This document shows, piece after piece, positions 15,989-25,731 of a DNA stretch of 64,000 bases. The notes under the pieces were generated by a model that was not told the DNA's origin, ran no database searches, and worked only from the letters and a program-made list of their open reading frames with translations. Location of the stretch: NCBI RefSeq assembly GCF_037154075.1, contig NZ_JBANRJ010000001.1:4211501-4275500 (forward strand), in the 5' to 3' direction. This DNA is from Sphingobium aromaticiconvertens. GTDB lineage: Bacteria; Pseudomonadota; Alphaproteobacteria; Sphingomonadales; Sphingomonadaceae. Position numbers and translations under genes: made by a program. Each line of letters starts with the position of its first letter. Position 1 is the stretch's first letter.

Positions 15989-16993
15989 TCAGATAGTCAG
16001 CACAATCTTACCGAAATGCTCGCCAGCATCCATCCGGGCATGCGCCTTGGCTGCGTCGGCGAGCGGGAAGCGCTGGTCCATCGCCGGCCGCAGCTTGCCT
16101 TCCTCGACGAAGGGCCAGGCCGTCCGCATCAATTCATCGGCGACCAGGCTCTTGAACGATACCGACCGCCCCCGCAGCGTCGATCCGGTGACGGTCAGGC
16201 GTTTGGCCATGATCGCCGGGATGAAAATCTCCGCCTTGGGTCCGCCCAGCACCGCGATCGACACATGGCGGCCATCCTCGGCCAGACATTGCAGGTTACG
16301 CGGCAGATAATCGCCCCCGACCATATCCAGCACGGCCTGAACACCCCGTCCGCCCGTGATGCGCTTCACTTCCTCCACGAAATCCTGGGCGCGATAGTTG
16401 ATCGCATGGGTCGCCCCCCATTCGCGCGCCGCCGCGCATTTTTCTTCACTGCCGCAAGTTACAATGATCTGGATGTCGAACAGTCGGCACAAGGTGATCG
16501 CCATCGTGCCGATGCCGCTGGTGCCGCCATGCACCAGCACCGTGTCGCCGCCCATCGCATAGGCGCGCTCGAACAGGTTGGTCCACACGGTGAACAGCGT
16601 TTCTGGCAAGGCCGCCGCTTCCACCATGTCATAGCCTTCGGGCACGGGCAGGCACTGGCCCGCCGGCGTCACCGCATATTCGGCATAGCCCCCGCCTGTC
16701 AGCAACGCCGCAACCTTCTGCCCCACCAGCATGTCGGCGCCCGCCCCCGCCGCGACGATCGTGCCGGATATTTCCAGCCCTGGAATGTCGGAGGCACCGG
16801 GCGGGGGTGGATATTTGCCCTGCCGCTGAAGCACATCGGGCCGATTCACCCCGGCGGCAGCCACGCGGATCAGCACTTCGCCTTCACCTGCAACCGGCAC
16901 CGGGCGACGCTCGGCCACCAGCGCGTCTGGTCCACCGGGCACCGGTATTCCGATCGCCATCATGTCGTCAGGCACGCTCATTGGATCGGTCAT
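15989..16993 (-). CDS. NAD(P)H-quinone oxidoreductase, PIG3/QOR family
   Basis: A zinc-free medium-chain reductase (334 residues) that reduces quinones or enones with NADPH. Signature stretches are AAGVNRPDVLQRQGKYPPPPG near residue 45 and GLEISG after it, then the Rossmann entry HGGTSGIGTMAI near 150. The conserved AVLDMVGGDYL block follows. There is no cysteine/histidine set for structural zinc. The ATG at 16993 is favoured: a GGGGGCAG sits about nine bases upstream, and the upstream extension has poor composition. It is divergent from DUF1192. Confidence 0.9.
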   Translation of the reverse strand: MTDPMSVPDDMMAIGIPVPGGPDALVAERRPVPVAGEGEVLIRVAAAGVNRPDVLQRQGKYPPPPGASDIPGLEISGTIVAAGAGADMLVGQKVAALLTGGGYAEYAVTPAGQCLPVPEGYDMVEAAALPETLFTVWTNLFERAYAMGGDTVLVHGGTSGIGTMAITLCRLFDIQIIVTCGSEEKCAAAREWGATHAINYRAQDFVEEVKRITGGRGVQAVLDMVGGDYLPRNLQCLAEDGRHVSIAVLGGPKAEIFIPAIMAKRLTVTGSTLRGRSVSFKSLVADELMRTAWPFVEEGKLRPAMDQRFPLADAAKAHARMDAGEHFGKIVLTI

Positions 16994-17108
16994 TATAGCT
17001 GCCCCCCGGCCGCTGTAGCTGGCCTTGCATATTGCGCTGCACAAAAATCTAAACGACAGACGCGCGCCCTTATTGACAGACTGGTCTTGCGGGTCAACAT
17101 TACGGTTT

Positions 17109-17306
17109 ATGGACATGGACGACGACCTGCCGAAAAGGGCCGATGATCCGCTGACCGGACTGCAACGTCAGGATCTCGATCCCCTGTCCGTGTCCGATCT
17201 GGAACGACGCGTGAAAATTCTCGAAAGCGAGATCGCCAGAACCAAAACAAAAATTGAATACGCCGTTAACCATAAGGCAAGCGCCGAGGCGTTATTCAAG
17301 CGATGA
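17109..17306 (+). CDS. DUF1192 family protein (65 aa)
   Basis: A short acidic protein with the DUF1192 pattern: an N-terminal DDLPKR, a central LSVSDLERRVKILESEI helix and a predicted coiled coil to the end. DUF1192 is found almost only in Alphaproteobacteria and has no assigned function. Two ATGs six bases apart (17109 and 17115) are both possible starts. It lies about 155 bases upstream of clpA on the same strand; that gap has no gene I can support. Confidence 0.8.
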   Translation: MDMDDDLPKRADDPLTGLQRQDLDPLSVSDLERRVKILESEIARTKTKIEYAVNHKASAEALFKR

Positions 17307-17460
17307 ACCCGCGCCTCACCCCTTGCAGCTGCTCAGGCGGCGTCACCGGGGTCGGGCAGTCTGGCAATTCCGGTGGATTGGGACACGGTCTTGATCCCCA
17401 CGGGAGCAATGCCGACATTAGGTTCACCACAGTCCCGTTTGCGGGCCAGGAGTAGACCAT

Positions 17461-19782
17461 ATGCCTTCCTTCGCAGCCGCCCTTGAAACCACCCTGCACA
17501 ATGCGCTGACCCACGCTTCAGAGCGTCGTCACGAATATGCAACGCTGGAGCATTTGCTGCTCGCGCTGATCGACGATGAACATGCGTCGAAGGTAATGCA
17601 GGCGTGCGGCGTGGAACTGGGCGAGCTTGGCGATGCCGTCACCCAATATCTCGATACCGAACTCGACAGCCTCAAGGTCACGGGCGAAACCGACCCTTCC
17701 CCCACCAGCGGCTTCCAGCGCGTCGTCCAGCGCGCAATCCTGCACGTCCAGTCATCCGGCAAGGATGAAGTGACGGGCGCCAATGTCCTCGTCGCGCTCT
17801 TTTCTGAGCGGGAGAGCTATGCCGTCTATTTCCTGCAACAGCAGGATATGAGCCGCCTCGATGCCGTCTCGTTCCTGAGCCACGGCGTCGGCAAGGGTAC
17901 GCCCACGCCCGAGCGTCAGGAGACCAAGGGCGCCGCGGAGGAGGAGAAGAAGGTGCAGGATGGCAAGGGTAAGAAGGACAGCGCCCTCGATCAGTTCACC
18001 GTCAACCTCAATGAAAAGGCGGCGCGCGGCAAGGTCGATCCGCTGATCGGCCGCTCGGCCGAGGTTGACCGGACCATCCAGATCCTCTGCCGCCGGTCGA
18101 AGAATAATCCGCTCTATGTCGGCGATCCCGGCGTCGGCAAGACCGCGATCGCGGAAGGCCTGGCCCGCAAGATCATTGAGGGCGAAGTACCCGACGTGCT
18201 CAAGGAAGCCGTCATTTACTCGCTCGACATGGGCGCGTTACTGGCCGGCACCCGCTATCGCGGCGACTTCGAGGAACGGCTGAAAGCGGTCGTCACCGAA
18301 CTGGAAAAGATGCCGCATGCGGTACTCTTCATCGACGAAATCCATACGGTGATCGGCGCTGGCGCGACAAGTGGCGGGGCGATGGACGCCTCCAACCTGC
18401 TCAAGCCTGCTTTGTCAGGCGGCACGATCCGCTGCATCGGCTCGACCACCTACAAGGAGTTCCGCAATCATTTTGAGAAGGACCGGGCTTTACTCCGGCG
18501 CTTCCAGAAGATCGACGTCAACGAGCCGACGATCGAGGATACGATCAAGATTCTCGCTGGCCTGCGCTCGGCATTCGAAGATCACCACCACGTCAAATAT
18601 ACGCCCGACGCCATCAAGGCAGCGGTCGAACTGTCGGCGCGCTACATCAACGACCGCAAGCTGCCCGATAAGGCGATCGACGTGATCGACGAAGTCGGCG
18701 CAATGCAGATGCTGGTGGTGCCCTCGAAGCGCAAGAAGACGATCACGCCCAAGGAGATCGAGCAGGTCATCGCGACCATGGCCCGCATCCCCCCCAAGAC
18801 GGTGTCGTCCGATGACAAGAGCGTGCTGGAATCCCTGACCACCGACCTGAAGCGCGTCGTCTTCGGCCAGGAAAAGGCGATCGAGACTCTGTCCTCAGCC
18901 ATCAAGCTGTCGCGGGCGGGCCTGCGCGATCCCGACAAGCCGATCGGCAATTATCTCTTCTCCGGCCCCACGGGCGTCGGCAAGACAGAGGTAGCGCGCC
19001 AACTCGCGACCCTGCTCGGCATTCCGCTCCAGCGGTTCGACATGTCGGAATATATGGAACGGCATTCGGTCAGCCGCCTCATCGGCGCGCCTCCGGGCTA
19101 TGTCGGCTATGATCAGGGCGGCCTTCTGACCGATGCGATCGACCAGCAGCCCCATTGCGTCCTGCTGCTCGACGAGATTGAAAAGGCGCATCCCGACCTG
19201 TTCAACATATTGTTGCAGGTGATGGACCATGGCCGCCTGACCGATCACCACGGCAAGACAGTCGATTTCCGCAATGTCATCCTGATCATGACCACCAACG
19301 CTGGCGCGTCGGACATGGAGAAGGAAGGCATCGGCTTTGGCGACATAACCCGCGGCGACGTGCAGGAGGATGCGGTGAAGAAGCTCTTCACCCCCGAATT
19401 CCGCAACCGCCTCGATGCCATCGTGCCCTTCGGCTATCTGCCGCCCGAAGTCGTCGCCCGCGTCGTCGACAAGTTCATCCTCCAACTGGAGCTGCAACTT
19501 GCCGACCGCGACGTCCACATCACCCTGGAGGACGATGCGAAGGCTTGGCTCACCAAGCGCGGCTATGACAAACTCTACGGCGCACGCCCAATGGGTCGTC
19601 TGATGCAAGAGAAGATCAAGCAGCCGCTTGCCGAAGAATTGTTGTTCGGCAAGCTGGTCCACGGCGGCGAGGTTCATGTTCGGCTGAAAGACGAAGTGCT
19701 TGCCTTCGAAATCACCCCCGCCGCCCCCAAAAAGGGCAAGAAAGGTGGCAAGGCAAAGGCAACGCCCGAAGGCGCCAATTGA
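17461..19782 (+). CDS. clpA: ATP-dependent Clp protease, ATP-binding subunit ClpA
   Basis: Hexameric AAA+ unfoldase that feeds substrates into ClpP. It has 773 residues with the usual order: Clp N-domain (1-145, binding ClpS), a charged linker, the first AAA domain with Walker A GDPGVGKT at 221-228 and Walker B LFIDEIHT, and the second with GPTGVGKT at 502-509 and LLLDEIEKAHPD. There is no middle coiled-coil domain, which separates it from ClpB. The C-terminus has a Lys-rich tail (KKGKKGGKAKA). No clpS is adjacent in this window, unlike in many bacteria. GGAG lies upstream of the ATG. Confidence 0.96.
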   Translation: MPSFAAALETTLHNALTHASERRHEYATLEHLLLALIDDEHASKVMQACGVELGELGDAVTQYLDTELDSLKVTGETDPSPTSGFQRVVQRAILHVQSSGKDEVTGANVLVALFSERESYAVYFLQQQDMSRLDAVSFLSHGVGKGTPTPERQETKGAAEEEKKVQDGKGKKDSALDQFTVNLNEKAARGKVDPLIGRSAEVDRTIQILCRRSKNNPLYVGDPGVGKTAIAEGLARKIIEGEVPDVLKEAVIYSLDMGALLAGTRYRGDFEERLKAVVTELEKMPHAVLFIDEIHTVIGAGATSGGAMDASNLLKPALSGGTIRCIGSTTYKEFRNHFEKDRALLRRFQKIDVNEPTIEDTIKILAGLRSAFEDHHHVKYTPDAIKAAVELSARYINDRKLPDKAIDVIDEVGAMQMLVVPSKRKKTITPKEIEQVIATMARIPPKTVSSDDKSVLESLTTDLKRVVFGQEKAIETLSSAIKLSRAGLRDPDKPIGNYLFSGPTGVGKTEVARQLATLLGIPLQRFDMSEYMERHSVSRLIGAPPGYVGYDQGGLLTDAIDQQPHCVLLLDEIEKAHPDLFNILLQVMDHGRLTDHHGKTVDFRNVILIMTTNAGASDMEKEGIGFGDITRGDVQEDAVKKLFTPEFRNRLDAIVPFGYLPPEVVARVVDKFILQLELQLADRDVHITLEDDAKAWLTKRGYDKLYGARPMGRLMQEKIKQPLAEELLFGKLVHGGEVHVRLKDEVLAFEITPAAPKKGKKGGKAKATPEGAN

Positions 19783-19805
19783 AAGGTCTACTCCTGTTAA
19801 AGCGC

Positions 19806-19838
19806 GCAGGGCGGCCCCGAAAGGAGCCGCCCTTTCTC
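19806..19838 (+). terminator. Rho-independent terminator of clpA
   Basis: AGGGCGGC (from 19808) and GCCGCCCT (to 19833) form a stem with the loop CCCGAAAGGA between them, followed by TTCT, about 25 bases past the clpA stop. Confidence 0.75.
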
Positions 19839-20006
19839 GTGAAACAATATAGCTGGTGGTTTGCGGGCACGCCCCCCAATCGTCATCTTGGGTTTCCATG
19901 ATTCTCAGCCTGCCCTGACACTCAACCGTCGAACCAATGGTCTCCGCCTTCCCGGCAATGACGGCCATGGGTGGCGTGCGGTCATAAGCATGCTAAGCCC
20001 GTCGGC

Positions 20007-20327
20007 ATGCTTCACACACACAGCCTCGCCGGGATCGTCGATGTCGACGGCCTCAAATATGAATGGGAACTCCGGCGAGAGCCACAATGGAGCGATGTCG
20101 ATGGCTGGAAGGGCATGACCGTTGCGTTGTTGCAGAAAGATACGCAGCGCGGAGCGTTGTTGGAATTTCCCCCGCCCAAGCGCCTGTTGAAAGGTTTGCA
20201 ACGGGGCCGCCTGCAAATCAACGATGCCATTGTCTCCAGGGGCGTTCGTGCGGCTTTACTGGCAGGGTGGGAACCAACGTCGCGAGGCAGGCCCATGGTC
20301 TTCATGGTCGACGCGGACGGCAACTAG
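20007..20327 (+). CDS. Conserved hypothetical protein (106 aa)
   Basis: The start MLHTHSLAGIVDVDG is favoured over an in-frame ATG 12 codons upstream because the protein-like, hydrophilic sequence begins here. It is rich in Trp, Arg and Asp (EWELRREPQWSDVDGWKG) and lacks signal or membrane segments. Similar short proteins with this WxLRREPQWS pattern occur in sphingomonads, unnamed; that is from memory. It lies between clpA and the acyl carrier protein, both on the same strand. No function proposed. Confidence 0.6.
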   Translation: MLHTHSLAGIVDVDGLKYEWELRREPQWSDVDGWKGMTVALLQKDTQRGALLEFPPPKRLLKGLQRGRLQINDAIVSRGVRAALLAGWEPTSRGRPMVFMVDADGN

Positions 20328-20467
20328 GGGGCGTCAACTACCACCTCCACTCCCCCAAGCCCCACCTCACCCCCGGCACAATCCCCCCAACATCATGCCC
20401 GATTGCCGCCTTATTCCCTTGCCAAACACAGCCCGCCGGGGGCAAAAGCGCCCCTTTTAAGGAAAGC

Positions 20468-20719
20468 ATGACCAGAATGACGGATCGCACCCAGATTTTC
20501 GACAGCGTCGCCGCGCAGATCGCCCCTTTCAACAAGAAGGGTGTCGCCCTGACCGAAGCCACCACCTTTGCAGGCGACCTGGAATGGGACAGCCTGACCG
20601 TGATGGATTTCGTCGCCGCCGTCGAGGATGAGTTCGATATCCTCATCACGATGAACATGCAGGCCGAAATCGAAAATATCGGCCAGTTGGTCGACGCCGT
20701 GGGCAAGCTCAAAGGCTAA
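20468..20719 (+). CDS. Acyl carrier protein, probably sphingolipid-dedicated
   Basis: An 83-residue ACP. The phosphopantetheine attachment site is Ser42 in EWDSLT, inside the usual helix II (LTVMDFVAAVEDEF). An AAGGA site lies just upstream of the ATG. It differs from housekeeping AcpP (no DSLDxVE) and sits immediately before serine palmitoyltransferase. In sphingolipid-making Alphaproteobacteria such a paired ACP carries the fatty acyl chain for SPT; applying that here is inference from context. Confidence 0.88.
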   Translation: MTRMTDRTQIFDSVAAQIAPFNKKGVALTEATTFAGDLEWDSLTVMDFVAAVEDEFDILITMNMQAEIENIGQLVDAVGKLKG

Positions 20720-20816
20720 CCCCTTCCACCGCCGATCGAACCCGCGCAAGGCGCGGCACGATCGCGCACCCCGTCCCGCTATCTCGCTGGGAACGAACCG
20801 ATATTTGGATACGGAC

Positions 20817-22058
20817 ATGACCGACGCCGCAATGACCTCCGCCCCAACGGCACCCCGCGACCTCTTTTCCAAATTCGATCCGCTGATCGCCGAGCGGGAG
20901 GCGCTGCTGGCGACCGGCGTGCGCGATCCCTTCGCGATCGTGATGGACGAAGTGAAGTCGCCGACGCTGGCCGTCATCAAGGGCAAGGACACGATCCTGC
21001 TTGGCACCTATAATTATATGGGCATGACGTTCGACCCGGACGTGGTCGCGGCGGGCAAGAAGGCGCTGGACGAATTTGGCGCGGGCACGACCGGCAGCCG
21101 CGTCCTCAATGGCACCTATCAGGGCCATAAGGAGTGCGAGGACGCGCTCAAGGCGTTTTATGGCACCTCGTCGGCGATGGTTTTCTCGACCGGCTATCAG
21201 GCCAATCTGGGCATCATCTCCACGCTCGCGGGCAAGGGCGACTATGTCATCCTTGACGCCGACAGCCATGCCTCGATCTATGATGGTTGCTTCCTGGGCG
21301 ACGCCGACATCGTGCGTTTCCGCCACAATAGTGTCGAGGATCTGGACAAGCGCCTTGGCCGCCTGCCCGCCGAAGCGCTGAAGCTGGTCGTGCTGGAGGG
21401 GGTCTATTCGATGCTCGGCGACATCGCCCCGCTGCCCGACATGGTCGCCGCCGTCCGTAAACATGAAAACTGCATGATTCTGGTCGACGAAGCCCATGGC
21501 ATGGGCTTTTTCGGTCCCAATGGGCGCGGCGTCTATGAAGAGCAGGGCGTCGAGAAAGATGTCGATTTCGTCGTCGGCACCTTCTCCAAATCGGTCGGCA
21601 CCGTCGGCGGCTTCTGCGTCTCCAACCACCCTAAGTTCGAGGTGATGCGCCTCGTCTGCCGTCCCTATGTCTTCACCGCCTCGCTGCCGCCCAGCGTGGT
21701 CGCGACCGCCGCTGCTTCGATCCGCAAGCTGATGAACGCAGGCGAAAAGCGCGCCCATCTGTGGAAAAACAGCCGGCGGCTCCACGGCGCGCTGACCGAC
21801 CTTGGCTTCACGCTGGGTACGAAAACGCCGCAATCGGCGATCATCGCCGTCATCCTCACCGATCAGGCTCAGGCCGTCGCGATGTGGCAGGCCCTGCTGG
21901 AACTGGGCCTGTACGTCAACATGGCGCGCCCGCCCGCAACCCCGGCTGGCACTTTCCTGCTGCGCTGCTCGCTCTGCGCCGAACATAGCGACGAACAGGT
22001 CGAGCAGATCATCGGCATGTTTAAAACAGCGGGCAAGGCGACGGGCGCCATCGGCTGA
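20817..22058 (+). CDS. spt: Serine palmitoyltransferase
   Basis: PLP-dependent condensation of L-serine with palmitoyl thioester to 3-ketosphinganine, the committed step of sphingolipid synthesis, in the cytoplasm as a soluble homodimer. The sequence runs nearly parallel to the structurally known Sphingomonas paucimobilis enzyme: LGTYNYMGMTFDPDV, DADSHASIYDG, LVDEAHGMGFFGP and the Schiff-base Lys258 in GTFSKSVGTVGG. The C-terminal RPPATPAGTFLLRCS is also kept. At 413 residues it matches family length. The frame also opens at a TTG four codons upstream; the ATG is more likely. It follows the ACP by about 97 bases. Confidence 0.95.
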   Translation: MTDAAMTSAPTAPRDLFSKFDPLIAEREALLATGVRDPFAIVMDEVKSPTLAVIKGKDTILLGTYNYMGMTFDPDVVAAGKKALDEFGAGTTGSRVLNGTYQGHKECEDALKAFYGTSSAMVFSTGYQANLGIISTLAGKGDYVILDADSHASIYDGCFLGDADIVRFRHNSVEDLDKRLGRLPAEALKLVVLEGVYSMLGDIAPLPDMVAAVRKHENCMILVDEAHGMGFFGPNGRGVYEEQGVEKDVDFVVGTFSKSVGTVGGFCVSNHPKFEVMRLVCRPYVFTASLPPSVVATAAASIRKLMNAGEKRAHLWKNSRRLHGALTDLGFTLGTKTPQSAIIAVILTDQAQAVAMWQALLELGLYVNMARPPATPAGTFLLRCSLCAEHSDEQVEQIIGMFKTAGKATGAIG

Positions 22059-23029
22059 AGGCAGGCACCCGGTCCGGCCACGCGCACAACTCGTCGCTTT
22101 ATCCGTCCTCGCGCTTCGGCTAGAACAGGAGTCATGGAGGGCGACTTTCCTGACGATGACATGACGACGGACCGTTGGCGCACGCTGTTGCGCCGCGGGC
22201 TGCCGATCCTGCTCGGCCTGTTGCTGACGGGCACGCTGGGCCTGTTACTCTACAGTGCCAACCGCGCGCAGCAGGATCATGAAAAGGCGCTGGACGAACA
22301 GCGCCGCAGTTTCGAGATCATTGCCCTCGTCCGCCAGTTGGAGGGCACGACGGCCCGCGCCGAAGCAACGCTCGCCCGCTATGTCATCAGTCTTGATCCC
22401 GACACCGGCCGCCTGTTCCAGTCGCAATGGCGATCGGGCGCGGGGCAGTTGAAGTCGCTCGGCTACGCCACCCGCCGGTCGGACTGGCAGCGCGCCAATG
22501 TCCGTGAGCTTCAGGCCGCGTTCGATGCGCGCGGCAAGACGTTGAGCGAGATCGGCCTGCGGACCACCTACGATCAGAAAATGGGGGCGCTCGCCCAGTT
22601 CCACCGTGCGGGCAAATCCGAAGACCTTGCCCGGATGACCAGCCTGATCGACCGCATCACAAAGGCGGAAGCCGCGCGGTTGCGCGAACGCAGCCTTGCC
22701 GTCAGCCTGGCGGGCGACCGCAACGCGCAGGCAGGCAAGACCTCCCAACTGGTGGGCCTGATCCTGTTGCTCGGTATCCTGTTCGGCGCCTGGGTCATCA
22801 ATGTCGCCTATAGCGACCGCCGCAACGCTCGCCGCCTTGCGGAAGTAGAGGCCGAGCGCGCCGACCGGATGGAGGCCGCCGTGACCGCTCGCACCGCCGA
22901 ACTACGCGATGCCAATGCCCGATTGAAGGAAGAAGCCGCCGAACGCGCCGCCGCACAGGACAGCCTGCGCCAGATGCAGAAGATGGAAGCCGTGGGTCAG
23001 TTGACCGGCGGTATCGCGCATGATTTTAA

Positions 23030-24675
23030 CCTCTCTTATTCACGACGCTCGGTTTCGGGCCCGCTCTGGGCATTTGCTGCGGCTGGCTGTATTGCGCGGA
23101 CGACCGGCATCGCTGGCGTTTGTTTCACCGCATTCGGATTGATGGGCTTTTCGGGTTGAAGGGCTGGGCTCGGAGTTCTGCGGCGCTGCCGCATGGGCTA
23201 CGTCGGCGCAGGCTTCAGCCGGAGAACGAGGGCGCGGAACAGGTCGGCATCCGGACAGGCGGAAGCGAAGGCAATGCGGATGCGGCTAGCACTTTCTACG
23301 ACGCGCGCAGCGACCTTGAGCAGCCGCAGGCGCAAGGTGGTAAACTCCGCGCTTGCCAGAGCAGCGGTCCTGGGCATCGCCTGCTGGATGCGCCATAGCA
23401 GCCAGTATGCGGCAGTGTGCAGTATCAGGCGCATCTGATTGGCATTGGCCGAGCGGCACGAGGTTCGGTCGCTGGCGAGCTGGGACTTGTGGCGCTTGAT
23501 CAGGTTCTCGGCCTGACCACGCGCGCAGTAGAGCGTGTCGTAGATGTGCTCGGCCGATCCTGTTGCCAACGAGGTGACGACATAGCGGATGTCCATGCCC
23601 AGCGTGCTGGCCTCGATCCGTGCAACGACGCGACGCTGGCACTTCCAGGTCTTTGCCCCATAGCGGGTCTCGGCATAGTTGCGCAGGACGGGACACTGAC
23701 GCTGGGCGCGCTTGACCGCGCAGGCATCGGCGACCGCAACAATGGCGGGATCGGCGCGCAGCGCTGAATTGGTGGGCAGGCCGAACACGTAATCGACGCG
23801 GGCCGCATCGCAGTAGGCCATGACCTCGGGTCGACCATAGTGCCCGTCGCCGCGGATAGTGATGTGGGTATCGGGCCAATTACGGCGCAGGTGACGCACC
23901 AGGCGTCGGATGTGCCCCGCCGCCTCCTTTCCAGAAGGCGTCTTGCCTGTGCGCAGCAGCATGGCCACCGGCCTGCCGGTCGCGGTGTCGTAGATATGGA
24001 TCGGTAGGAAGCAGCGCTCCCCATGATGCCCGTTCCAGAACGAGAGCTGTTGATAGCCATGCACGACGTCGCACGTGTCGTCGATATCCAGCGTGACCGC
24101 TGTCGGAGGGGCGGGATAGCTGGCGCAGTAGATGTCGATCATCGCGGCCATCATGCTGGCCAGTTCGCGCGTAGTCGGTGCATTTTCCCACCGGCTCATC
24201 GTCGGTTGGCTGGCCAGCCCCGCGCCCGATTCCGGCAGCTTGCCGAGCGCCAGGCGGAAGCCTGGATCGTCGCGCAGAGCATCGAGATCATCGGCATCCT
24301 CATAGCCGCACGCAATCGCGAACACACGGGCACGCAGAATGTCATCCAGGCGATGGATCACCCGCGCTGGATCGCGCGGATCGGCAATACAAGCCGCCAG
24401 GCGCTGGCAAATCCCCATCGCGCGCTCGGCCTGTGCAAGCAGTAGAACACCGCCATCCGAGGTAAGCCGGCCACCGTCGAACGCAGCTGTGATTTTCTTG
24501 CGGCCGACTGCTGGGAATCCAAATGAGCTTGCGATATCATCGTTCATGGCGGGTGTGGCCCGTGGCATTTTCTGCCCTGCGGCAGGTTCGGCTTAGACAC
24601 CCAGTTCCTAATTCAGATCAGAGGCTTACGCCACTCCCGCCAACCCTTCAGGACACTTTTGGTGAATAAGGCGGG
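23030..24675. mobile_element. Complete IS1380-family insertion sequence (1646 bp)
   Basis: The ends are imperfect inverted repeats: CCTCTCTTATTCAC on the left and, inverted, CCCGCCTTATTCAC on the right. The element is flanked by a direct 4-bp duplication TTAA (23026-23029 and 24676-24679), as expected for IS1380-type transposition. Inside is one full-length transposase on the minus strand. The length, single gene and intact ends indicate a recent, possibly active copy. Confidence 0.93.
23198..24568 (-). CDS. IS1380-family transposase
   Basis: A 456-residue DDE transposase, apparently intact. The catalytic acids are visible in order: Asp near 161-164 (LDIDDTCD), Asp241 in RGDGHYGRP and Glu354 in GQAENLIKRHKSQL, the last motif being characteristic of IS1380/IS4-like enzymes. 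The N-terminus carries LTSDGGVLLLAQAE, also typical. Start at 24568 has GCAGGG upstream; an ATG seven codons later is an alternative. It is encoded antisense to the interrupted kinase. Confidence 0.95.
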   Translation of the reverse strand: MPRATPAMNDDIASSFGFPAVGRKKITAAFDGGRLTSDGGVLLLAQAERAMGICQRLAACIADPRDPARVIHRLDDILRARVFAIACGYEDADDLDALRDDPGFRLALGKLPESGAGLASQPTMSRWENAPTTRELASMMAAMIDIYCASYPAPPTAVTLDIDDTCDVVHGYQQLSFWNGHHGERCFLPIHIYDTATGRPVAMLLRTGKTPSGKEAAGHIRRLVRHLRRNWPDTHITIRGDGHYGRPEVMAYCDAARVDYVFGLPTNSALRADPAIVAVADACAVKRAQRQCPVLRNYAETRYGAKTWKCQRRVVARIEASTLGMDIRYVVTSLATGSAEHIYDTLYCARGQAENLIKRHKSQLASDRTSCRSANANQMRLILHTAAYWLLWRIQQAMPRTAALASAEFTTLRLRLLKVAARVVESASRIRIAFASACPDADLFRALVLRLKPAPT

Positions 24676-25731
24676 TTAACAATATGCTGGCCGTCGTCGT
24701 CGGTGGACTGGAACTGGCCAAGCGCAAGCTGCGCCTCGCGCCAAAGGAAGCCGCGCACCATATCGACAATGCGATGGACGGCGCCAACCGCGCCTCTGCC
24801 CTCACCCGCCGCCTGCTCGCCTTCGCCCGCTCCGAACCCCTCCTTCCCGCCGCCGTCGATCCCGATACGCTGTTGTCGGGCATGGTCGACCTTATCGACC
24901 GCACGATCGGCGACCAGATAAAGGTTTCCTTTCAAAGTCAGGCGGATGGCTGGCGCATCTTCGTCGACCAACATCAGATGGAAAACGCCATCCTCAACCT
25001 GTGCGTCAATGCCCGCGACGCCATGAACGGTCGCGGCTCCCTGACCGTCGGCACCGGCCGGGCAACCTTGAAAGATGGCGAAATTGGCGAATGCGCGGCG
25101 GGCGACTATGTTCGCCTCACCGTTGCCGACAACGGCTGCGGCATGACGCCGGAGGTGCTGGAGCGCGTGTTCGAACCCTTCTTCACGACCAAGCCGGTCG
25201 GCAAGGGCACAGGCCTTGGCCTCAGCCAGATTTTCGGACTGGTGCGCCAGTCCAACGGCGAAATCCGCATCGAATCCGCGCCGGGCAAGGGCACCAGCGT
25301 CCATCTCTACCTGCCCCGCCGCATCGGCGAGGATGAAGGCATGGGCAGCAACACCCCCATCGGCGACATCGAAACACGCCAGCCTCCCACCCGCATCCTG
25401 GTGGTGGAAGATGACCCGCGCGTCCTCAACCAGACGATGGCCGCACTCGCCGAACTCGGTCATCTGCCGGTCGCCTGCAACCATCCGGCCAAGGCCGCCA
25501 AGCTCCTGAAAAGCCATGGCGACATCGCCCTCATCGTCAGCGATGTACTGATGCCCGATATGACCGGACCGGAAATGATCCAGAAGCTGCCACCCGCCTC
25601 GCGTCACCTGCCGGTCCTCTTCGTCACTGGCTATGCAGGCGATGTGGTCGATGGCGCGCAGTTCGGCGGCCATACCGTTCTGCGCAAACCCTATACGCTG
25701 CTGGGCCTCTCCTCAGCCCTCTCCACCGCGC

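Noticed and set aside
15066..16310. 414-codon plus-strand open frame antisense to the LpxH-like gene
   Set aside because: His/Arg/Gln/Pro-rich with no domain, no ribosome-binding site, and fully explained as the mirror of well-supported minus-strand genes in GC-rich DNA.
17307..17460. A clpS gene upstream of clpA
   Set aside because: No frame in the gap matches ClpS; the short reverse frames there have no protein-like composition.
20805..22058. TTG start for serine palmitoyltransferase
   Set aside because: The ATG four codons downstream is the more likely start and leaves the conserved protein untouched.
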